Translations under genes and position numbers: made by a program
Part shown: in pieces, positions 1 through 6,362 of the stretch
Position numbering within the stretch: position 1 is the first letter of the stretch
Layout: each line of letters opens with the position of its first letter
Assembly: GCA_023437285.1 (NCBI GenBank)
Contig: JAEZGP010000095.1
Span: forward strand, 1 to 6,719
DNA: 6,719 nt
Reading direction: 5' to 3'
Source: Actinomycetes bacterium
GTDB taxonomy: Bacteria > Actinomycetota > Actinomycetes > Mycobacteriales > Micromonosporaceae
Notes under the pieces: model-generated
The model's database searches: none
Told to the model about the DNA's origin: nothing
Seen by the model: the letters and a program-made list of their open reading frames with translations, nothing else

Positions 1-47
1 GCACCGCGCTCCCCCAGCTGTCCGGCGCGGACGCCCTGGCCGCGTGA
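1..47 (+). CDS. C-terminal tail of a plus-strand gene (partial, unidentified)
   Basis: The frame beginning at base 3 is open from the window edge to a TGA at 45-47 and encodes the tail TALPQLSGADALAA. The composition is reasonable for an actinobacterial C-terminus, and G/C dominates third positions. Only 14 codons are visible, so no family can be named and chance openness is possible in DNA this GC-rich. If real, it is convergent with the PAP2 gene, leaving only 23 bases between the two stop codons. I see no clear terminator hairpin in those 23 bases. Confidence 0.4.
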   Translation, partial: TALPQLSGADALAA

Positions 48-70
48 GCGGCGCGGGCTGGCCACGACCG

Positions 71-868
71 CTAGGCCGACCGGGGGCGGGGCACCCGGAC
101 GGACGCCCGCGCGTGCCCGGGTCGGGGTAGGAGCGCGACGACGAGGCCGAGCAGGAGGGCCGCGACGACCGCGTCGACCCAGTAGTGGTTGCCGGTGATG
201 ACCACGACGACCACCGTGATCACCGGGTGCAGCAGCCACGCCCAGCGCCACCGCGTGCCGGTCGCCGCGATGAGCGCGATGGCGACTCCGAGAGCCCAGC
301 CCACGTGCAGCGACGGCATGGCCGCGTACTGGTTGGCGAGCGAGTCCGTGTCGGGGGCGCCGTACACGGACGGGCCGTAGAGGTGGCCGGTGTCGACCAT
401 GCCGACGCTGTTGAGCATGCGGGGCGGGGCCAGCGGCAGGAGCAGGTGCACCACCAGGCCGGCCGCGGTGAGCCAGGCCAGCATCCGCCGCGTCCACACG
501 TAGTGGTCGGGCCGCCGGAGGTACATCCAGATGAGCACGAGGGCGGTGGCCGGGAAGTGGACGAACGCGTAATAGGAGTTGGCCGCGCGCACCAGGCCCA
601 CGTTCGGCAGGACGGCCTGCTGGATGGCGTACTCGCTGGGCAGGCGCAGCGTGCGCTCCAGGTGCCAGATGTCGCTGGCGTTGGCGAGCGCCTCGCCGAC
701 GTGCCCGTCGGCGACGACGCGCCCGATCTTGTACGCGATGAACAGGACCAGCACCAGGCCCACCTCGCGGGCCGCGCGCCGCCACGGACCGGGCGGTGCG
801 GGCGGTGCCGGCGGGGGCAGTGGCGGCGGGTCGACCGCCGGGGCGGCAACCTCCCGTACAGCTGTCAC
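71..868 (-). CDS. PAP2-superfamily membrane phosphatase/phosphotransferase, Aur1-like
   Basis: The product is 265 residues. A Pro/Ala-rich N-terminal tail (about 8-28) is followed by roughly six hydrophobic segments (about 37-52, 100-117, 129-146, 190-203, 209-225 and 232-248). Two active-site motifs of the PAP2 superfamily are visible: AMPSLHVGW, with PSLH at 185-188, and GNHYWVD at 226-232. These supply the expected catalytic His188 and His228 with Asp232. PSLH rather than PSGH, plus the LAPPRML stretch near 146-152, is the pattern of the Aur1/inositolphosphotransferase-like branch. Such enzymes remove or transfer phosphate or phospho-head groups on lipids at the outer membrane face; the substrate here is unknown. 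The start is a GTG at 868-866, preceded only by a G-run (874-880) as a weak ribosome site, so a later start is possible. The gene follows the MMPL gene on the same strand after 157 bases. Confidence 0.85.
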   Translation of the reverse strand: MTAVREVAAPAVDPPPLPPPAPPAPPGPWRRAAREVGLVLVLFIAYKIGRVVADGHVGEALANASDIWHLERTLRLPSEYAIQQAVLPNVGLVRAANSYYAFVHFPATALVLIWMYLRRPDHYVWTRRMLAWLTAAGLVVHLLLPLAPPRMLNSVGMVDTGHLYGPSVYGAPDTDSLANQYAAMPSLHVGWALGVAIALIAATGTRWRWAWLLHPVITVVVVVITGNHYWVDAVVAALLLGLVVALLPRPGHARASVRVPRPRSA

Positions 869-911
869 CGTGGCCCCCCCGTCACGCCCCCCGTCGCCGG
901 GTCGACGTGAA

Positions 912-1014
912 CCGGGCGGTTGTCAGCCTGTTCATCGTTGGGCGCGTGTTTCCTCGTGCGCAACTTTTCCCAACGAGAAGAAGATCACTTGGCGGATAGC
1001 CGACAACCACCCGG
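912..1014 (-). other. Long imperfect inverted repeat forming a minus-strand RNA stem-loop
   Basis: Bases 912-928 pair with 998-1014. On the plus strand this arm has three A/C mismatches (917/1009, 925/1001, 928/998). Read as minus-strand RNA all three become G-U pairs, giving 17 uninterrupted pairs. Nested inside, 935-942 (TCGTTGGG) and 969-976 (CCCAACGA) form a perfect 8-bp stem, and 943-945 with 958-960 can add a short GC stem. The structure begins 11 bases after the MMPL stop codon and ends 43 bases before the PAP2 start. No U-run follows it, so it is not a textbook intrinsic terminator. It could be a U-less actinobacterial terminator, an RNA-stabilising 3' structure, or a leader element of the PAP2 gene. 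A small inverted-repeat element is a less likely alternative. Confidence 0.55.
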
Positions 1015-1025
1015 AACCGGCGGGG

Positions 1026-3197
1026 TTACACGCGGATCAGCTCCCGGTCGGCGGGCTGCCCGTTGAGGTGCTCGCGCAGGCCTTCGCCCTCGATGTCCAC
1101 ATTGGGCATGGCCCTGTCCAGCCAGCGCGGCAACCACCAGGCGGCCTTGCCCAGCAACGACATCACGGCCGGCACGATCGTCATCCGGACGATGAACGCG
1201 TCGATCACCACGCCGGCCGCGAGCGCGAAGCCCATGGACTTGATGATCGGGTCCTCGACCAGGACGAAGCCGGCGAACACCGACGTCATGATGAGCGCCG
1301 CGGCGGTCACGACCCGGGCGCCGTGGCCCATGCCGTTGACCGTGGCCTGCTGGGCCGTGTCACCGTGCACATAGTCCTCGCGCATCCGCGACACGAGGAA
1401 TACCTCGTAGTCCATCGCCAGGCCGAACAGGATGCCGATGAGCAGGATCGGCAGGAAGCTCACCAGCGGGCCGGGCGAGTCCAGGCCGACCAGGTCGGCG
1501 AGGTGGCCCTGCTGGAAGACGAGCACGGTGAGCCCGAACGTGGCGCCCACCGTCAGCAGGAAGCCCAGCGCCGCCTTGATCGGCACGAGGATCGAGCGGA
1601 ACACCAGCATGAGCAGCAGGACGGACAGGCCCACGACGAGCAGCAGGTAGACCGGCAGCGCGTCGGACAGCTTCTCCGACACGTCGATGCCCACGGCCGT
1701 CTGCCCGGTCAGGGCGATGTCCGCGCCGTCGATCTTCGCGGCCACGGCCCGTACGTCGTGCACGAGCGTCTCGGTCGCCGCGTCGGTCGGCCCCGTGGTC
1801 GGGATGACCGCGAGGACCGCCGTGCGCTGATCCTGGCTCAGTCGGGGCGGGCTGACCCCGACCAGGTTCGGCGTGCCCTGCAGGGCGGCGGTCACCTCGG
1901 TCGCGGCGGCGGCCGTACGCTCCGGCGAGTCCGCGGACACGACCAGCGCGAGCCGGCCGTTGAAGCCGGGGCCGAAGCTCTCGGTGATGAGGTCGGCCGC
2001 GTCGCGGGCCGGCGTACCCACCGGGCTCGCGGCGGCGCCGGGCAGCGCCAGGCGCATGTCGGCGGCCGGGATCGCCAGCGCGCCGAGGCCCACGATACCG
2101 AGCAGGATCACCGGTACGCGCACCTTGATGATCAGGCGGGCCCAGCGGAAGCCGAAGCCCTCGCGCTCCTCGGCCTGAACCTCGCGGCGCTGCTTGCGCG
2201 ACAGCACCCGCCGGCCCACGAAGGAAAGCAGCGCGGGCAGCAGGGTGATGGCGACGAGGACGGCGACCGCGACCGTGCCGGCGGCGGCCAGACCCATGAC
2301 CGTGAGGAACGGGATGTTGACGACGGCGAGGCCGGCCAGCGCGATGACCACGGTCGCTCCGGCGAACACGACGGCGGAGCCGGCGGTGCCGACCGCGCGG
2401 CCGGCGGCCTCGTCAGGCGCGAGGCCCTCCAGCAGGTTCTGCCGGTACCGCGACGAGATGAACAGCGAGTAGTCGATGCCGACCGCGAGCCCCAGCATGA
2501 GCGCGAGCACCGGCGCGGTGGAGGTGAGCTGAACGACGCCGCTCAGGGCGAACAGGCCGGCCATGCCGGCCCCGACGCCGATGAGGGCGTTGAGCATCGT
2601 CATGCCGGCGGCCACGAGCGACCCGAACGTGATGACGAGGACGAGCAGGGCGATGGCCACGCCGATGGCCTCGGTGCTGCCGATCTCCGGCTCGGCGTTC
2701 ATGACCTCGCCGCCGTGCTCGACCCGCAGCCCGGCCGCCTCGGCCGCCGCGCCACTGTTCTCGTAGGCCGTACGCACCTCGTCGGTGACCTTGTCGGCCC
2801 GCTCGGCGAACTGGACCTCGATCAGCGCGTGCGCCAGGTCGGGTGACACGGCGCGCGCCTGGAACGGGTCGACCGCGCCGAGCACGCCCGGCAGCGCCGA
2901 GACCTCCTTGACCAGCCCCGCCACGGCCGCCTGGTTGGCGGGCGTGAGGAGCTGCTGACCCTGCGGCGCGGCGACGACGATCGTGCCGGTGGCGCCGCTG
3001 GCCTCGGGGAACTCCCGCTGCAGCGCGTCGATCGCCCGCTGGGACTCGGTGCCTGGCATGGTGAAGTCGCTCGAGGAGGTGCCCTTGAACACCGCGGCAC
3101 CGGCGCCGAGCGCGGCCAGCGCGACGAGCCAGGCGATCACCACCAGCCCGCGCCGCCGGAACGAGGCCCGGCCGAGCCGATAGAGCACTGTTGCCAT
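1026..3197 (-). CDS. MMPL/RND-superfamily transporter (exporter)
   Basis: The 723-residue product has the duplicated MMPL fold. TM1 is at about 17-37, then an extracytoplasmic domain (about 38-172), five helices (about 176-330), a basic cytoplasmic linker (KQRRE, about 335-345), TM7 at about 357-377, a second external domain (about 380-510), and five helices (about 514-685). The proton-relay Asp-Tyr pairs of the family appear as GIDYSLF (D242-Y243) in the first half and AMDYEVF (D596-Y597) in the second, corresponding to the MmpL3-type TM4/TM10 pairs. The length is normal for non-mycolate actinobacterial MMPLs. Members export lipids, siderophores or hydrophobic drugs using the proton gradient; the substrate here is not deducible. 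The frame stays open much further upstream, but ATG 3197 is chosen because AAGGA (3205-3209) sits 7 bases before it and the protein then begins just ahead of TM1. It lies 41 bp after the TetR gene, probably in one operon. Confidence 0.93.
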   Translation of the reverse strand: MATVLYRLGRASFRRRGLVVIAWLVALAALGAGAAVFKGTSSSDFTMPGTESQRAIDALQREFPEASGATGTIVVAAPQGQQLLTPANQAAVAGLVKEVSALPGVLGAVDPFQARAVSPDLAHALIEVQFAERADKVTDEVRTAYENSGAAAEAAGLRVEHGGEVMNAEPEIGSTEAIGVAIALLVLVITFGSLVAAGMTMLNALIGVGAGMAGLFALSGVVQLTSTAPVLALMLGLAVGIDYSLFISSRYRQNLLEGLAPDEAAGRAVGTAGSAVVFAGATVVIALAGLAVVNIPFLTVMGLAAAGTVAVAVLVAITLLPALLSFVGRRVLSRKQRREVQAEEREGFGFRWARLIIKVRVPVILLGIVGLGALAIPAADMRLALPGAAASPVGTPARDAADLITESFGPGFNGRLALVVSADSPERTAAAATEVTAALQGTPNLVGVSPPRLSQDQRTAVLAVIPTTGPTDAATETLVHDVRAVAAKIDGADIALTGQTAVGIDVSEKLSDALPVYLLLVVGLSVLLLMLVFRSILVPIKAALGFLLTVGATFGLTVLVFQQGHLADLVGLDSPGPLVSFLPILLIGILFGLAMDYEVFLVSRMREDYVHGDTAQQATVNGMGHGARVVTAAALIMTSVFAGFVLVEDPIIKSMGFALAAGVVIDAFIVRMTIVPAVMSLLGKAAWWLPRWLDRAMPNVDIEGEGLREHLNGQPADRELIRV

Positions 3198-3238
3198 GTC
3201 GGTTTCCTTGTCGACGAAGGGTCGGGGGGTACGGGACG

Positions 3239-3772
3239 TCAGGAGGCGTACAGCGCGCGCCGCGCCACGCCGATGAGGGTGGCTCTCAGGTCCGGGTCGG
3301 CGCCGCACTCCGGGTCGAGGACGACCGCGGCGGTCCCGGCCAGTACGACCTTGGCGGTCAGCAGCGCGGACGGGTCGCGGCCACCCGCCAGGGCCACCAC
3401 GAGCCGGTCGGTCAGCGGCTTCACGTCGGCGAACGCGGGCTGGTGGAACAGGTACGGCAGGTCGTGGTAGATCAGCGCGATCTCCCGCCGGTACGCGAGC
3501 ACGAGGTCGACGAACCCGTCGATGGCGGCGTCGCGGGCCTGCTCGGCGCTCATCGCCGACAGGCGCGCGTCGAGTACGGCCAACTCGCGCGCCGGGGGCT
3601 CGACGAGCGCCGCGAGGATCGCGTCCTTGCCGGCGAAGTGGTACAGCAGGGTCGCCTTGGAGCAGCCCACCTCGACGGCGATGTCGTGCAGCGAGGTGCC
3701 CTTGTAGCCGACGTTGGCGAACTGTCGTGCCGCCGCCGCGAGGATCTCGTCGCGCGTGCTGCTGCGGGCCAT
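3239..3772 (-). CDS. TetR/AcrR-family transcriptional repressor of the MMPL operon
   Basis: The 177-residue product has an N-terminal TetR DNA-binding domain. Helix 1 is at about 6-20, and the helix-turn-helix at about 26-46 ([21 protein letters not shown]) carries the typical Y-H-F/KD end of the recognition region. The remainder is a helical, mostly hydrophobic ligand-binding and dimerisation domain (about 55-175). An in-frame GTG lies at 3784, but it overlaps the GGAGGT ribosome site itself, so the ATG at 3772 is taken as the start. Two copies of a perfect palindrome begin 31 bases upstream of this start, and the MMPL gene follows after 41 bp. This is the usual arrangement of a ligand-released autorepressor that also controls an efflux pump. 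The inducing ligand is unknown; the exported compound is the natural guess. Confidence 0.92.
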   Translation of the reverse strand: MARSSTRDEILAAAARQFANVGYKGTSLHDIAVEVGCSKATLLYHFAGKDAILAALVEPPARELAVLDARLSAMSAEQARDAAIDGFVDLVLAYRREIALIYHDLPYLFHQPAFADVKPLTDRLVVALAGGRDPSALLTAKVVLAGTAAVVLDPECGADPDLRATLIGVARRALYAS

Positions 3773-3782
3773 GCGGGCAACC

Positions 3783-3788
3783 ACCTCC
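3783..3788 (-). promoter_or_regulatory. Shine-Dalgarno site deciding the start of the MMPL-linked TetR
   Basis: The minus strand reads GGAGGT here, a near-perfect anti-16S match, with 10 bases to the ATG at 3772. The alternative GTG at 3784-3782 shares bases with this site and cannot use it, which shortens the protein by four residues relative to the longest frame. Confidence 0.75.
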
Positions 3789-3803
3789 GCCGCCCATAGT
3801 GCC

Positions 3804-3817
3804 TGACCGATCGGTCA
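3804..3817. promoter_or_regulatory. Palindromic TetR-type operator, proximal copy
   Basis: TGACCGATCGGTCA is a perfect 14-bp palindrome located 15 bases upstream of the ribosome site of the divergence-free TetR-MMPL operon. Perfect palindromes of this size next to a TetR gene are the normal binding sites of that family's dimers. The minus strand also reads TTGACC (3818-3813) at its edge, a possible -35 hexamer, but I see no good -10 at the right distance (TATGGG is only 14 bases away), so the promoter itself remains unplaced. A bound dimer here would block RNA polymerase. Confidence 0.82.
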
Positions 3818-3822
3818 ACTCC

Positions 3823-3836
3823 TGACCGATCGGTCA
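3823..3836. promoter_or_regulatory. Palindromic TetR-type operator, distal copy
   Basis: This is a second, identical TGACCGATCGGTCA. One extra matching pair on each side makes a 16-bp palindrome (3822-3837). Its centre is 19 bp from that of the first copy, with a 5-bp gap (ACTCC). Two equal sites this close would allow two dimers to bind side by side or on offset faces of the helix, possibly cooperatively. The site lies between the stop of the ABC-linked TetR gene (3864) and the start of the MMPL-linked one, so it most likely controls the latter. Confidence 0.82.
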
Positions 3837-3863
3837 GAAAATGTGGTACGCCTCACAGCGCCG

Positions 3864-4442
3864 CTACGACCGCCGCAGGTACGGGTCGAGCAACTCGGCG
3901 GCGAGGTCCGTGGCCACGGCCAGCGGCAACCCGTTTTCGATCATGCGGCTGAGCGCGAAGACGGTCGACTGGATCAACTCGGCGATCCGGTCGGGGTCGG
4001 ACGCGCCATGGTCGGTGAGGGCCGCCCGCAGCGGCTCCTCCAACCGGTCGTGCATCAGCCGGCTCGACGTCGCCAGGGCCTCGCTGCTGCCGACCGTGGC
4101 CAACGCCCGGGCCAGGGCGTGATCGCCCCGGGCCACCAGTCGCAGGTTGGCCTCGATGTAGGCGAAGACCTTGTCGCCGGGCGTGGCCGCGGTGTCCATG
4201 TGCTGCTCGACGTACGTCGCCCAGCGCGGGAACGTGTCGACCACCAGCGCGTCGAACAGGTCGTCACGCGACCTGAAATACGAGTACGTGCTGGAGCGGG
4301 CGAGCCCCGCGTGCTGGGCGACCTCGGCCAGGCTGGGCAGGTGATCAGGGTGTAGGGACAGCAGGGTGCGCGCCGCGTCGAGCAGCGCGGCCCGCTGCGC
4401 GGCCCGGTGCTCGGCGAGGGTGGCGGCATGGATCTTCGGCAC
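3864..4442 (-). CDS. TetR-family transcriptional regulator linked to the ABC exporter
   Basis: The 192-residue product has a TetR DNA-binding domain. Helix 1 is at about 13-29 (RAAQRAALLDAARTLLS), and the helix-turn-helix at about 36-57 (LPSLAEVAQHAGLARSSTYSYF) is followed by RSRDDLFDAL, the usual start of helix 4. The C-terminal two-thirds is helical and would hold the ligand pocket and dimer interface. It is clearly a different protein from the other TetR in the window. The longest frame starts at GTG 4460, but the strong ribosome site AAGGAGGG (4454-4447) would lie inside that reading, so GTG 4442 is taken as the start. It follows the ATPase gene by 66 bp on the same strand with no obvious promoter, so it is probably the last gene of the ABC operon and feeds back on the repeat array upstream of the permease. 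That target assignment is inference. Confidence 0.9.
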   Translation of the reverse strand: MPKIHAATLAEHRAAQRAALLDAARTLLSLHPDHLPSLAEVAQHAGLARSSTYSYFRSRDDLFDALVVDTFPRWATYVEQHMDTAATPGDKVFAYIEANLRLVARGDHALARALATVGSSEALATSSRLMHDRLEEPLRAALTDHGASDPDRIAELIQSTVFALSRMIENGLPLAVATDLAAELLDPYLRRS

Positions 4443-4446
4443 GCCA

Positions 4447-4454
4447 CCCTCCTT
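4447..4454 (-). promoter_or_regulatory. Shine-Dalgarno site deciding the start of the ABC-linked TetR
   Basis: The minus strand reads AAGGAGGG, one of the best ribosome sites in the window, 4 bases from the GTG at 4442 (5 from the GGAGG core). Because it would fall in codons 3-6 of the longer reading from GTG 4460, it supports the shorter 192-residue protein. Confidence 0.65.
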
Positions 4455-4486
4455 CTGCACCCGGCGATCCCCCGCCGCCGGCGCGC

Positions 4487-4505
4487 GGTACGCCAGAGCC
4501 GTACC
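4487..4505. repeat. 6-7-6 inverted repeat between ATPase and TetR genes
   Basis: GGTACG (4487-4492) and CGTACC (4500-4505) are perfect inverted arms around a 7-base spacer. The element starts 3 bases after the TAA of the ATPase gene. It could be a short hairpin that partly ends transcription or protects the transporter mRNA, or a protein-binding palindrome in front of the TetR gene. No U-run follows, and a 6-bp arm is not rare in DNA this GC-rich, so the call is tentative. Confidence 0.35.
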
Positions 4506-4508
4506 CGA

Positions 4509-5216
4509 TTACCGGCTCGTCGGCGCGATCTTTCCGTCGATCATCTCGTAAACCGTGTCACAGTACTCCAGCACGTCGTGATCATGGGTGACCATGACCA
4601 CGGCGACCGACCGCTGCCGGGCCTCGCGGGCCAGCAGCTGCACGATGTCGTGACTGCGGGCCCGGTCCAGGGCCGCCGTCGGTTCGTCGACGAGCAGCAC
4701 CGTGGGCTCCGTGACCAGTGCCCGGGCGATGCCGACGCGTTGACGCTCGCCACCGGACAGCTGGTGGGGGCGCCGGTCGGCCTTGTCGGCCATGCCGACA
4801 TCGGCCAGCAGCTCGCGCGGGTCGCGCTGGGACCGCTCGCTGCGGGGACCCAGCCGCTGGACCAGCCGCAGCTGGTCGATGGCGGTCAGCGCGGGCAGCA
4901 GGTTGCCCGACTGGAACACGAACCCGATGTGGCGGCGCCGCAGCTCCGTACGGGTCCGCCGGCTGGACACCGTCATGTCCTGACCGGCGACGGTCACGGT
5001 GCCCTCGTCGGGACGGGCCAGCCCACCCGCCACGGCCAACAGGCTGGACTTGCCGGCGCCGGACGGGCCGACGATGGCGGCGAGCTGGCCGGGCGCGACG
5101 GTGAGGTCGACGCTGTCGAGGGCCTGCACGGTCTCCGCGGCGTCGCCGTGGCGCAGGCTGACCCCGCTCATCACCAGGCCGAGTTGGTCGGTGGCCGTGG
5201 TCGGGGTGGAGCTCAT
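4509..5216 (-). CDS. ABC transporter ATP-binding protein (LolD/MacB type)
   Basis: The 235-residue protein is a single complete nucleotide-binding domain. It has Walker A GPSGAGKSS (50-58), Q-loop Gln102 in FVFQSGNLLPAL, signature LSGGERQR (153-160), Walker B VLLVDEP (173-179) with catalytic Glu178, D-loop AALD (181-184) and switch His211 in VTHD. The FQ..NLLP sequence after the Q-loop and the overall length are typical of the LolD/FtsE/MacB group that partners FtsX-type permeases. It would bind and hydrolyse ATP on the cytoplasmic face to drive the neighbouring permease. The ATG at 5216 overlaps the permease stop by four bases (ATGA) and has GGGAGG upstream, indicating translational coupling. 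The frame remains open far upstream, but that extension merely shadows the permease. Confidence 0.94.
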   Translation of the reverse strand: MSSTPTTATDQLGLVMSGVSLRHGDAAETVQALDSVDLTVAPGQLAAIVGPSGAGKSSLLAVAGGLARPDEGTVTVAGQDMTVSSRRTRTELRRRHIGFVFQSGNLLPALTAIDQLRLVQRLGPRSERSQRDPRELLADVGMADKADRRPHQLSGGERQRVGIARALVTEPTVLLVDEPTAALDRARSHDIVQLLAREARQRSVAVVMVTHDHDVLEYCDTVYEMIDGKIAPTSR

Positions 5217-6343
5217 CGGTTTCCTCCCAGGGCGGTGGCCGGGTCGGTGAAGGTGACCCGCAGGACTGCGGCGGCGGCCCCGAGCAGGCCGAGAACCACC
5301 AGGCCGACGGACGCCGCGACGATGCTGGAGGCGCTGAGCGCGAACGGGGCGCCGCTGCCGGAGACGTAGGCGCCGAGCGCGACCCCGACGGCCACCCCGG
5401 CGGCGACCGCGGCGAACAGCAGCAGGAACGCCTGCGCCAGCGCGTCGCGCAGCACCCAGCCGGTCGACGCGCCGAGCGCGCGCAGCACGGCGACCTCCTG
5501 CTTGCGCTGGATCGCCCACACGGCGAAGAAGGCCCCGGCCACGAGCGCGGAGATCACGTACAGGAAGCCCTGGATCAGTTGCAGGGTGGTGGTCTCGGCT
5601 GTGTAGCCGGGCGAGGCCCCGTACGACTCGCTGAGGGTGAGGCTCTCCGTGCCCGCCGCGGCGTCGCCGGCGGCCAGGTCGACGGTCTTGCCGGACTCCG
5701 CGCGCACCGCCACGGCGGTGATCTCCTGCTTGGCCTTCTCCGGCACCGCCTGGCCCGGGGCCGTACCGGACTTGACCTCCTGCCACAGCGCGAGCGGCGC
5801 GTAGGCGACGTCCACGTGTCCGAAGGTGTCCTGCTGCGTGGTGACGCCGACGACCTTCATGCGGGTGCCGACCCGGTCGACGGTCACGACGTCGCCGATC
5901 TTGAGGCCCGCGTCCAGGGCCGTCGGGCTCACCACGATCCCGTCCGGCGCGCCGAGCCGCTCGCCCTCGCTGACCGCCGGGGCCAGGAACGAGTCGGCGG
6001 TCACGCCGAACAGGGCCAGGTCGACCTCGACACCGCCGTCGGTACGGCCGTTGATCAGCGTGTTGCCGAACGGCGCGACGTCGGCCACGTTGGGCTGGGC
6101 CCGCCACGTCTCGACGGCCGACGTGTCCACCACGCTGCGGGAGAACGCCGAGTCGTGCTGCACGCCGTGCGCGAACGCGAACGACGTGACGGGCAGGTTC
6201 TGCAGGCCGGACACGCCGTCGCGGACCAGGCCGACGGACAGCCCGGACAACATCACCATCAGCACCGCGATCAGCGCGACGACCGCGCCTACCAGCGCGA
6301 ACCGCAGCCGAGCGAACCGGAGTTCGCGAATCGCCAGGAACAT
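5213..6343 (-). CDS. ABC transporter permease, FtsX/MacB family
   Basis: The 376-residue product has the four-helix FtsX/MacB (type VII ABC) topology. TM1 is at about 15-38, followed by a large extracytoplasmic domain (about 39-255), then TM2 at about 258-278, TM3 at about 300-328 and TM4 at about 338-362. The segment AIQRKQEVAVLRALGAS (about 277-293), just after TM2, is the characteristic cytoplasmic coupling region that touches the ATPase. Two copies of the permease would pair with two ATPase subunits. In this family the pump uses mechanical movement of the outer domain to expel or extract substrates such as lipids, peptides or drugs, rather than simple channel transport. No periplasmic-adaptor gene is adjacent, which fits a single-membrane bacterium. 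The ATG at 6343 has GGAGG (6357-6353) nine bases upstream. This is probably the first gene of the permease-ATPase-TetR operon. Confidence 0.9.
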   Translation of the reverse strand: MFLAIRELRFARLRFALVGAVVALIAVLMVMLSGLSVGLVRDGVSGLQNLPVTSFAFAHGVQHDSAFSRSVVDTSAVETWRAQPNVADVAPFGNTLINGRTDGGVEVDLALFGVTADSFLAPAVSEGERLGAPDGIVVSPTALDAGLKIGDVVTVDRVGTRMKVVGVTTQQDTFGHVDVAYAPLALWQEVKSGTAPGQAVPEKAKQEITAVAVRAESGKTVDLAAGDAAAGTESLTLSESYGASPGYTAETTTLQLIQGFLYVISALVAGAFFAVWAIQRKQEVAVLRALGASTGWVLRDALAQAFLLLFAAVAAGVAVGVALGAYVSGSGAPFALSASSIVAASVGLVVLGLLGAAAAVLRVTFTDPATALGGNR

Positions 6344-6362
6344 CAGCGCGCGCCTCCCGAAG

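Noticed and set aside
912..1014. Miniature inverted-repeat transposable element
   Set aside because: No flanking target-site duplication was found, and the mismatches resolve as G-U pairs in one orientation, which fits an RNA structure better than terminal repeats of a DNA element.
579..2846. A 755-codon open frame on the plus strand
   Set aside because: It is antisense to the MMPL and PAP2 genes. Its product is a low-complexity mix rich in Arg, His, Asp, Gly and Gln with no domain, the usual shadow of a GC-rich gene on the opposite strand.
3206..3220. CCTT...AAGG hairpin that could mask the MMPL ribosome site
   Set aside because: The stem is only four pairs with a 7-base loop, too weak to claim as a riboregulator.
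3198..3818. Upstream extension of the MMPL frame to a 930-residue protein
   Set aside because: The extension overlaps the TetR gene in another frame, is Arg/Gly-rich without structure, and the AAGGA site plus TM1 position support the ATG at 3197.
4407..5369. Plus-strand 320-codon open frame opposite the ATPase and TetR genes
   Set aside because: The protein is rich in Gly, Gln, His and Arg with no recognisable fold and no ribosome site, and it runs antisense to genes with complete family motifs.
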